From positions 533,782 to 549,702 of the forward strand of contig GG745336.1 in the NCBI GenBank assembly GCA_000151295.1: a DNA stretch of 15,921 nt, written 5' to 3'. Origin of the DNA: Allomyces macrogynus ATCC 38327 (Eukaryota; Blastocladiomycota; Blastocladiomycetes; Blastocladiales; Blastocladiaceae). Shown piece by piece: positions 1 through 7,281 of the stretch. How positions within the stretch are numbered: the first letter of the stretch is position 1; the number at the start of each line of letters is the position of its first letter. The notes beneath the pieces were generated by a model. It saw only the letters and a program-made list of their open reading frames with translations. It had not been told where the DNA came from and did no database searches. Both the position numbers and the translations under genes were made by a program.

Positions 1-405
1 CGCGAGAGCAGCGCGCGGTTCACGGTCACGACACGGCGGCGCCCGCGGGCGCGGCGGCGCGTCCTCGACCAGGTCGCGAGCGTGTGGCAAGCGCAGTTCC
101 GACTGGATCACAGTCGACACCACGTCCATGATGCGCACGAGCGCGGCGCGTGGGGTCGGCACCTTGGGCCGCGGCGGGGGCTCGACGTCAGCAGCGGCGC
201 GCGCGGGCACGGGCACGGCGCGCGGCGGGAACAGCTCCTTCCACTTGGCAAGGTCGGCGTGCGTGATCGCGGTGGCCGCGAGACGGCGCAGGTGCAGAGG
301 GCCTGGATCGTGCGGCAACAGGTACCGCGCAAAACGGTCGGCGAGGTCACGCAGGCCTGGCGGGCGCTCGCCCGGCCGCGCGTCGCCAAACAGGTCGCGG
401 GCGAC
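1..405 (-). CDS. 3' part of an unrecognised protein gene (partial)
   Basis: The minus strand is open from about 474 to the window edge in one frame with protein-like content. Around residues 50-60 of the visible part it reads ITHADLAKWKELFPPRA, then a proline/alanine linker, then VRIMDVVSTVIQSELRLPHA and a basic tail RPRGRRRVV. No ATG lies at its head. An in-frame TAG sits near 475, inside the tRNA gene, so the coding part probably begins at a splice acceptor; the AG at 407-406 (CTAAG before GTC GCC) is the best placed and lies just clear of the tRNA. The gene continues beyond base 1. I do not recognise the family and assign no function. The alternative plus-strand frames here are arginine/glycine-rich and look like GC shadows. 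Confidence 0.45.
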
Positions 406-414
406 CTTAGCCAC

Positions 415-486
415 AGCGTCTTGGCGCAGAGGAAGCGCGCAGGGCTCATAACCCTGAGGTCGTAGGATCGAAACCTACAGACGCTA
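415..486 (+). tRNA. Initiator tRNA-Met (CAU)
   Basis: A full 72-nt cloverleaf is visible. The acceptor stem AGCGTCT (415-421) pairs with AGACGCT (479-485), followed by discriminator A486. The anticodon stem CAGGG/CCCTG (440-444/452-456) encloses loop CTCATAA with anticodon CAT at 447-449. The T stem GTAGG/CCTAC (462-466/474-478) encloses loop ATCGAAA. The eukaryotic initiator marks are all present: A1:U72 first pair, three G:C pairs next to the anticodon loop, and AUCG in place of TΨCG in the T loop. There is no intron and no encoded CCA. The D-arm and T-arm supply internal A and B boxes for RNA polymerase III. Confidence 0.96.
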
Positions 487-490
487 TCAC

Positions 491-494
491 TTTT
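491..494 (+). terminator. RNA polymerase III terminator of the initiator tRNA
   Basis: A TTTT run begins five bases after the discriminator base of the tRNA, the usual position and form of a Pol III stop signal. Confidence 0.7.
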
Positions 495-841
495 GAACGA
501 AGGTTCGGTCAAAGTTGGTGGATTCCAGGAAGGACTCTTTTGACAAGACGGTGGCGTGACCGTGCTGTTGTCGACGACGAACTCCGCGAGGATATGCAAT
601 ATCATCTTTGGGCAGAATCGCTTGAACAGTTACGCGACGGTTGCATGAAGGGCCATAAAGGGAGGGCGAGAAGATGCTCAAGACAACATGAGGAATGTGA
701 GCCAAACAGTGCTGCGATGTCGTTGCTGCTTCACCTTCAGTTCGAAGACCACGTCTGTGTGTCCTCTCCACTCCTTGCTCAAGTAGAGTCCGTGGCGGCT
801 CGCTTCAACCGTACTCCTACTCCCTTCGCCGACTTGCTGCA
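495..841. other. Intergenic region between tRNA-iMet and NTA1
   Basis: About 350 bases without a convincing gene. A 101-codon plus-strand frame (540-845) and overlapping minus frames exist, but none shows a domain and the plus frame runs into the NTA1 start. The stretch should hold the NTA1 promoter and possibly upstream exons of the minus-strand gene at the window edge. I see no clear TATA element. Confidence 0.5.
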
Positions 842-2026
842 ATGAAAATCGGTCAGCGTTCAGCCCCGTTTGATCCATTATGGGCCATGAAATGAACAAT
901 CCATTAACCAAGTGTACCAACCACCTTCCGACCGCGTTCTTGACAACAGGATTCTGCCAGTTTGAACCCAAGTTCAAGGATCCAGATGCCAACTTTGCCA
1001 CGATCAACGAGTGGACCGAAGAGTGTGTTTCTGTGCCCGTTCGTCCAATGCGATCCGTTGTAATCCACCCTCGCCTGACCCATACCAAACGAAATCAATC
1101 GAATCCACCAGCATGGAACCCGGCGACGTTGACGTGCTCATGCTGCCCGAGATGGCGTTTACCGGGTACACGTTCAAGGATCTCGACGACATTCGCCCGT
1201 TTCTCGAGTCGCACGATGGCCGCACTGTGCAGTGGTGCCAGCGCACGGCGCGTCGATTGAACGCGTGGGTCGTGGCCGGATTCCCGTCGACGGTGGTGGA
1301 GAATGGCGTGCCCAAGTACTACAATTCCATGTGCGTCGTGGACCGCACGGGCGCCGTCGTGACCATTTACCACAAGCATTTTCTGTTCGAGACCGACGAG
1401 CGGTGGGCACACGAAGGGCCGTCGTTCCGCGCCGTCCAGGATACTGAGTTTGGCACGGTACGCACTGTGTTCGTGAGCGTGCAATGTGATCGCGTTTCTG
1501 GGTTGGCGCTGACTCTGTTTGGTTTGGTCGATCTCGCGCGCGTAGGTCGGTTTCGGTACGCGTTTCACGATGGCCGCAATGCGACGCGTCCACTGCTCAC
1601 TCTTCACCCTCTGGTGTAGGCATCTGCATGGACCTGAACCCGCGGCAATTCAAGACCGACTGGTACCTGATGGAATTCGCCAATTTCCACGCGACCAAGC
1701 AGTCCAAGCTGATCCTGTGCTGCATGGCGTGGTTGCGCCCGAAAGATGAGCCAGCCGACTCGGACGAGACCAACACAACCATGACGATCCCGTACTGGGT
1801 CGCGCGACTGCGCCCGCTCGACGGGTCCAATACGACCGTCGTCATTTGTAACCGTACGGGCGGCGGGGCTGACGAGGAGGGCGCGCGGTTCTGTGGGCAC
1901 AGTTGCGTGATTCGGTTCCACAAGAACGCAGGGGTCGAGGTCGGGCATTGTGGCGAGAACGACGGGCTGTTTGTGTTTGATTTGGACGCGTTTGGCGATG
2001 TCGATGACGACGACGAAGACAAGTGA
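842..2026 (+). CDS. NTA1: Protein N-terminal asparagine/glutamine amidohydrolase (NTA1-type nitrilase), 5 exons
   Basis: Exons by my reading are 842-851, 950-1022, 1112-1457, 1546-1555 and 1620-2026, giving 281 aa. Phases agree at every junction and all introns are GT-AG. The product deamidates N-terminal Asn or Gln to Asp or Glu, the first step of the eukaryotic Arg/N-degron pathway; it is a carbon-nitrogen hydrolase, probably cytosolic. The nitrilase triad is complete: Glu41 (LPEMAFTGY), Lys116 (IYHKHFLFE) and Cys149 (GFGICMDLNP). The N-terminus MKIGFCQFEPKFKDPDANF matches the family's first strand and depends on the 10-nt first exon. The internal 10-nt exon supplies VGF just before GICMD. 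The acidic C-terminus DVDDDDEDK is unremarkable. The gene is convergent with the PPR gene, with 96 bases between stops. The family identification is firm; exact splice sites are inferred from frame and motif continuity. Confidence 0.9.
1546..1555 (+). other. NTA1: Predicted 10-nt microexon of NTA1
   Basis: The bases GTCGGTTTCG lie between an acceptor (GCGCGTAG, ending 1545) and a donor (GTACGC from 1556). Spliced in, they join ...EFGT to GICMDLNP as EFGTVGFGICMD with no frame change, and give the four residues normally found between the FG and GIC motifs. Skipping the exon would put exon 5 out of frame. The upstream intron (1458-1545) carries a CTGAC branch-like site. Confidence 0.75.
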
Positions 2027-2122
2027 TTCCCAAACGGACCGTTTTTCTTTGGGCACGCCGTCAGTTGGTACAAAGCAAAAATGGTGTGTTTCCACTCACC
2101 TACCGACCCTCTACACAACGGC

Positions 2123-4191
2123 CTACTTGTGCACCTGCGTCCACTTGCGGCGCAACCGCATCAGCGACTTTTCCAGCGCCGACTCCTTGACCGCATACGT
2201 CTCGACGACCACCTCCCACTGGCGCGCGAGCTGCTCGTCGCCGCTCGTGCGCACCATGTAGGCGACGCGATCAAAGTCGCGCGGGACAATGCGCACGCCG
2301 TACTCACGCGCGCAATGCAGGAGCAGCGCCACAGCCTTGCGCGGGTACTCGACGGCAACCCCATTCACGCCCGTAACGACCAGCTTATACAAAACTGGCC
2401 GCGTCATGGTATGCCGCGCCATGAACGCCTCGTGTGCCGAGGACCCGCGCATCGTCGGGTCGGCGCGTTGCCGCGCCTGCACGTACTGCGCGCACGCTCT
2501 GCGCAAGTCCCTGTACCACGCTTCCCAAGCTGCCCAGACGGCGACGCCGCGGTGCCGCTTGGCCACAGCAGCCGCGGTCCACATTGTCGGCGCGTGCGCG
2601 CGGCCGGGCGCGTCGAGTTCGGTCGGCGGGGCGTCGTCGACGGGCGCCTGCGCAGAAGCGTCCGGTAGCGGGTCCTCCATGCAGTACGACAGCGCGAGAC
2701 GAAAGGTCATGCCATTGCGCCGCGGCATCCGGTCGAACACGGTCATGCCGTCGTCGCCGTGGTGCGGGAAGCATGTGGCCAGGTACGCGTTGAGCAAATC
2801 GAGCGGGGTGTCGGGCGAAGGTGGGGCCTCGTCGAGCGGCTGCACCGATGCGGCGAGTTCGTCGAGCAGCCGGTCAATATCGGCGCGCGGCAGGAGCGCG
2901 TCCACCTGGTCGCGCAGCGACCGGCGCGCACGCACCTGCTCGACGGACACGGTCCAGAGCGCCTGCGCGCGCAGGTACTCGGACTGCATGTTCCATCGCG
3001 CAGCCTCGGCCCAAACGGCGCGCCCAAGCGTCGTCCAGTCCTGTGCGCGGCGCGCGCACGCCATGAGCGACCCGAACGTGCGTGCGTCCGGGCGAAACTC
3101 GGCGGCGAGACATTGCAGGTAGAAATCGAGTGCCTGCGGCGCATAGTCGCGGCGTTTCGACATGGCGTGGAGGAGCGAGTTGATCGTGACAGTCGTCGGC
3201 ACGAGATGGCTCGCGCGCATCGTGTCGAAGAGCGACAGCGCCTTTTCGACATCGCCCGACTGCGCGCACACGGGCCATCATTAGTGAATACGTGACCTCG
3301 TCGGGCAGCGCGTACTTTGAGTTGCATCCGGTGGAACAGTTTCCAGGCCACGTCGGTCGCGCGCAGTCGGTGGAACCCGGCAATCAGCGACGTGAACGTC
3401 GGTTGCGGAATTGCGCGGCCCGAGGCTTCCCATTCGTCGACGAGTTCGAGCGCGCGGTAAGGCTGCTGCGCCTTGACGAGATGGTCGACGAGAATCGTCA
3501 GCGAGTAGTCGTTGGCGAGCTTGCGTCGTTTCAGGTCATTGAAAAACACGAGCGCGGCCTGGATGTCGGCCTGCGCGAGCGCCCACAGCCGATCGTTGTG
3601 GATTGGTGGCTCGAGCGGCAGTTTCGCGGTCTGCGCGAGCTGGTAGAGCTGCTCGACCACGTCCGTATTCCCCCTTCGTGCCTGTGGAATCACGGGCAAT
3701 CAGTTGAACATCTGTCAACGTCGGCACGACGAGCTGAGAGAGAGCGTACGTTGACGACCATGGCGCGATGCAGCGCGACCAGACTGTTGAGCGGCGATAA
3801 CCTCCTCTCCTGCACAGCCATCACGCGATTGCTGCATCTGTCATCGGAGCTCCTGGTTGACCTGGCGTGCTCCTGCTGCACCCACTCGTTGATCGCCTGC
3901 GTGGCCTCAGTCGTGACCTTGACTACCGTCGCGTCTTCGACCCTGTTGAGGTCGCGCGTATCGAGAATCGTAACATTCGACAGGTACGACGTCGGAAAGG
4001 GCGCGAGCGGTGTTGCCGCGCCATCGGTCTATTATTCCACGTCGGTGCCCCCTGCGGATCATGGTCAACAACGGCGAATTTGGTCCATTTAGAGAATCGG
4101 TGCGGGTGCTGATACTGACACTCAACCAGCGCGGCGCTGACCTTGCCCGCGGCGCCAGATGCTGTGCTACAAGTCGTGGAAGTCGCCACAT
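2123..4191 (-). CDS. Mitochondrial pentatricopeptide repeat (PPR) protein, 4 exons
   Basis: Exons on the minus strand are 4191-4120, 4028-3750, 3681-3316 and 3259-2123. All junctions are phase 0 with GT-AG ends, giving 617 aa. Exon 1 starts MWRLPRLVAQHLAPRARS, a typical arginine-rich mitochondrial presequence, and ends at RWLS. Exons 2-4 hold helical repeats of PPR type; from about residue 200 a clear 35-residue register starts with PTFTSLIAGFHRL. PPR proteins bind organellar RNA and act in its processing, stability or translation; the specific target cannot be told. The C-terminal 200 residues are helical and charged, ending RLRRKWTQVHK. The third intron (3315-3260, 56 nt) is odd because its sequence itself reads as PPR repeat after removing two single bases; see findings. 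The 5' exon structure is inferred from frame continuity alone. Confidence 0.82.
3260..3315 (-). other. 56-nt intron or frameshifted PPR coding segment
   Basis: On the minus strand this segment has donor GTACGC, branch-like CACTAATG and acceptor GCGCAG, and its removal keeps frame. However, dropping one A of AAA at the left edge and one C of CCC near the right gives the repeat text YALPDEVTYSLMMAVCAQ, which fits the 35-residue PPR register exactly on both sides. It is therefore either an exon segment turned into an intron, or an exon carrying two base errors. Confidence 0.7.
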
Positions 4192-4451
4192 GGATTGATG
4201 GAACGGTTGCGCTTGCCGTTGCTGATCGAATTTCGGTTTCGACAATGAGGGCGCTGAAGTGATTGTGTTGATGTGTGATCAAGCGCCATGTGACGAGTCG
4301 CCATGGCGGTGCAGGAGCAGTAACCTAACCTTTGCGGTTCAGGCCACGTCATTCCCAGACCGCGTTGACCTCTCCACCGACGCCACGACGACGTCCACAC
4401 TCGCAGCGAACCCCGGAACCGCGTCATCGCATCGTTTCTTACAGCAATCCA
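4192..4451. promoter_or_regulatory. Divergent intergenic region between PPR gene and PSMG4
   Basis: Only about 260 bases separate the two divergent start codons, so both promoters and 5' leaders must lie here. No TATA box is evident. Frames on both strands (for example a 68-codon plus frame from 4259) look like chance. The identification as a shared promoter follows from gene arrangement alone. Confidence 0.5.
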
Positions 4452-5106
4452 ATGACTGCTCCTGATGCAAATCAGCCCACTCGGCCGGGTGGTCCAGCGG
4501 CGCGTCATGACCCAACTCGTGTGCCAGCATCAAACACGGCACCAAGTTCGGTACCGGCGAACGGCTCCGTGTTCCCGCTCGCCCAGTTCACAAAGAAATT
4601 CATGGAGGACGTGGTCCACTTTATGATCCTCGAATTGGACCACACGTGCCTAGTCTGGGTCGGGTCGGGCGACGGCACCATGACCAACTTGGCCGTGGCC
4701 ACGGCGCTAGGATCGGTACTCGCGGGTCTCCTTGGTTTTGATGGCGACCGACGCGCGCTGACCACCGTCCATCACGTAGAGCGCGTCCGTGTCGACGCTC
4801 ATCGGGTCGTCCATGACTGCAACCAGCGCGTCGATTGCCAAGCGACTCGGTGCGTCTCATCATGTCTCGCCACAGGCTGGCTCTCATGTTCCGTCGGGTG
4901 CTGACTCGAGTCTCATCTCTTGGATTCACGGCCATATAGCGGCGCGTTTCAACGGCAACCAATTCTTTGTCTCGTATGCGCTCGACGAGGCCAACGAAAT
5001 GCAGGCCGCGTGGGCCGAGCGTGCAATTTTGGAGGCACTTCGCACGCGCACGTCGCTCGGCGCACCAGTGGCCGCGAAGGGGGCCGTGGCGAGCGCAAGA
5101 TCGTAA
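4452..5106 (+). CDS. PSMG4: Proteasome assembly chaperone 4 (PSMG4/Pba4-like), 3 exons
   Basis: Exons are 4452-4715, 4780-4849 and 4940-5106; introns are 64 and 90 nt, with donors GTACTC and GTGCGT, acceptors CACGTAG and ATATAG, and a CTGAC branch-like site in intron 2. The spliced protein has 166 aa. After a proline/alanine-rich N-terminus of about 37 residues, the PSMG4 core is recognisable: FPLAQFTKKFMEDVVHFMIL, LVWVGSGDGTMTNLAVA, VSTLIGSSMTATSASIAKRL, then NGNQFFVSYALDE and a terminal helix. The family pairs with PSMG3 (Pba3) and helps assemble the 20S alpha ring in the cytosol. Human PSMG4 is 123 aa; the extra length here is at both ends. The ATG chosen is the first in frame. A long minus-strand frame across it is an antisense shadow. 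Confidence 0.87.
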
Positions 5107-5108
5107 GA

Positions 5109-5114
5109 AATAAA
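5109..5114 (+). promoter_or_regulatory. PSMG4: Polyadenylation signal AATAAA of PSMG4
   Basis: AATAAA begins three bases after the PSMG4 stop codon, in a short AT-rich patch (AAATAAAATATATGG) within GC-rich surroundings. The position suggests a very short 3' UTR. Supported by sequence match only. Confidence 0.5.
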
Positions 5115-5276
5115 ATATATGGACAAATTTGGACAAAACGAAAGTGCAGGTGCTTCTATGGATAATGCCTTGCTGGGCGCCGCGGTCCAGGAGTTGAAAT
5201 TTTCGTCGCCAACGTCTGTCGCGCCTTGTGGTGGAAATGCCGATCACGTCCGAAAACTTCGGCCTTTGACCTTCAA

Positions 5277-6050
5277 TCAGTGCTGAAACTTGGCCTCCAT
5301 CCCGACCGTCGCCGCCAAGAACCGGTGCCGGCACGCGTTGGCCATAACGTTGGCGTCAGAAACGGCCAACCGATGTGCATTCCAACCGATGTGCAATCAT
5401 ATCAAACAGCGACGGCCGCCGGTTGAATCGGTGAACGAGCATACGTTCGTGGGTTGCTAGTTTAGAGGATGGACGCACCAATATACAACAACTGGCTATC
5501 AAGCGACCACTGCAGCCCATTGATCTGGCAGCTCGTGAAACCGACGCGTATCGGCATAACGTCGCGCGGGTACTGCCGTGCTGCCGCGGTCAGGTCACTG
5601 ATCTTATCAGCCAACCACGCCACAGCCACTTCCTCGAGCGACTTCCTCTTGGGCACTGCGACGCGCGGCGCGTTGCGCGCATCGACATTGATGATCTGCA
5701 CACCCGTGCCGGTTCGAGGCAGCGAGGATCGACCGGCCGTGCGGGTGGAACGCGATTGCGTACGTCGGCCGCGCTGCCATGGTCGCCAACGGCTGCGAGC
5801 CAGAGACGGTCGGGCGAGGACTTGGCGTCGTTGACGCTCAGGCGCAGCTTTATCTTGCGCACGAGGTCGACGGTCTCGTTCCGCGTGTGGGACAACGTGC
5901 CGCTCTTTTTCAGGATGAACGGGTCCAAGTTGCTGGTGTACCTGTCGAGTCGTCCGTCGCCCAACCGCCTGCACTGTCAGCATCCGAATCGTGCTCGGTT
6001 TCCCAGCCATCACTGTCGCTCTGGGGACCGGCACCAGCCTCGTCAGCGGT
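5277..6050 (-). pseudogene. Copy A: decayed WD-repeat family member
   Basis: On the minus strand the segment reads, in pieces and three frames: an acidic motif QSDSDGWETEHDSDAD (matching copy D), VNDAKSSPDRLWLAAVGDHG, then PTYAIAFHPHGRSILAASNR, VQIINVDARNAPRVAVP, and INGLQWSLDSQLLYI, then the last-exon tail. Compared with B and D the first half of the propeller and the helical domain are missing, and a further block between GDHG and PTYA is deleted. The final intron is only 22 nt (5478-5457) against 73 in B and 69 in D. A 16-bp tandem duplication (5366-5397) breaks the tail frame and brings an early TGA. These are real structural losses rather than single-base errors, so a pseudogene is the best call. 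It lies 170 bases beyond the PSMG4 stop, with transcription directions facing each other. Confidence 0.85.
5366..5397. repeat. 16-bp tandem duplication in copy A tail exon
   Basis: Two adjacent 16-nt units CCAACCGATGTGCATT and CCAACCGATGTGCAAT differ at one base. Copies B, C and D have a single unit-length segment at this place. The duplication shifts the reading frame of the tail. Confidence 0.85.
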
Positions 6051-7281
6051 TGGCAAGTTGAAGTGCCATTGGTAGCTGATGTTGTGGATCATGAGGGCAA
6101 GCTTGGGGAACATTACTTTGCAGCAGCGGTGGGCACAACTAACAGGTGGCTTCAGTATCCGTGTGCTTCTTGTCGTGACCTGCAGTGTGCCAGAGCGTGA
6201 TAAGTGTTGGTGTGGTTGTTGTGGTGGATGCGATCCTGTGCAGTGTCAGCAACCACTTCACATTAGCGGCGTTGCCAACGTCGATGTGGCTAAAGGTGGT
6301 CGTCCCACCTGTTCAGTCCTTACGAGTGCTACCGACTAGAAAAAGCAAAAACGTGTCCGCAACAAGAGCGGGAAGTGATGATGCAAGCGCAAATGTGATC
6401 ATGGTGCCCTCCATACTTTTCTTGGCCGTGTTGGAGCTTGATGATGTGTGGTGTCGAAGTCGAAGCCAATGCGTGTGTGAACCAACATATGGCTCATAAA
6501 TAGCGGTCTCTTTCGTGGTCATTTTAAATCCCTTCCTGCAATTTTGCACCTTTGTGAAGAAACAGACTTGGGACAGCTTTCGCGCTTCCCAAAGCATTAG
6601 CCAAGCATTCATTGCAGCCTCGTCACCATGCACTCGCCTGTGCTGAAACTTGGTCCTGTTGTTCCGCCAACAATTGATGCGTGGACGGGCTTTGGTTCGG
6701 GCAAGACCCGGGCAAGACCCTGCGTCAATTGAAATGACAACACATACGATACATCACGCTTGCATCGCGCTCTCCCTTGCAGAAGTCCACGACGCATCGG
6801 ATTGCAACCGGCCATCGCCAGTTCCTGGGGTCGCGGCTGTCCTAAATTGCGCACTCCAATTTCGTTAGCCGCGTTGAACACGGAGCCCAAGCGTGGCAAA
6901 CTATGAGTTGACATGCTCAAGCTAGTCGCACAGCGCAAAATGTGACCGTGTCCACGCAATGCTGGGTTGTTGGCACGCCACGCAGCACCATGGCCGGGTG
7001 GAGAGCGTCGAACATGCGTTTCTGGGCCTGGGTTGTTACCCAGGCACGCGGGACATGACAGCAGCATTAGTGCTGGGGTGTGGCCTCTGATCATAGGGAG
7101 CAGAAACGGAGTAAAAATCATGAGAAGAACAAACATACGCCGCCGTATTTATCGTGGCTTGGTTAAACATATGTACAGTTGCTGCTGCTGCTGACTGCCA
7201 GCAATCGGACGGTAGGTCAACGACTTTCCAAACGGCCGCAATGTTCCCCGCTCATCAGCCGCATTATTTCCTAGGCCTCAA
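6051..7281. other. 1.2-kb spacer between copies A and B
   Basis: I see no recognisable gene. The longest ATG-started frame is 7136-6609 on the minus strand (175 codons, hydrophobic start MFVLLMIFTPFLLPMI); no motif follows and base composition is lower in GC than in real exons nearby, so I treat it as unsupported. The spacer also holds an 11-bp tandem duplication GGGCAAGACCC near 6700-6721, a 6-bp hairpin AGGTGG/CCACCT at 6294-6310 and an 8-bp hairpin at 7026-7045. Part of it must be upstream sequence of copy A and downstream sequence of copy B. Confidence 0.5.
7026..7045. repeat. 8-bp perfect inverted repeat
   Basis: GCCTGGGT (7026-7033) and ACCCAGGC (7038-7045) form a perfect 8-bp stem with a TGTT loop. 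No terminator-like T run follows on either strand. Function unknown. Confidence 0.6.

Noticed and set aside
1458..1619. A frameshift in NTA1 before the catalytic cysteine
   Set aside because: A single intron here would not keep frame, which first suggested a lost base. Adding the 10-nt exon 1546-1555 resolves phase and gives the expected motif spacing, so no error is needed.
3292..4092. 266-codon plus-strand open frame
   Set aside because: Antisense to exons 2 and 3 of the PPR gene; its hydrophobic text is the complement of charged helices.
5158..5280. Short plus-strand frame MDNALLGAAVQELKF between PSMG4 and copy A
   Set aside because: It has about 42 codons, no recognisable motif, and ends at the boundary of the antisense copy A tail.
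4621..5334. 237-codon minus-strand open frame
   Set aside because: It lies across PSMG4, whose spliced protein aligns with the family over its whole core; the minus frame has no recognisable content.
6294..6310. 6-bp hairpin as a terminator or RNA element
   Set aside because: The stem is short, is not followed by a T run, and such elements occur by chance in this composition.
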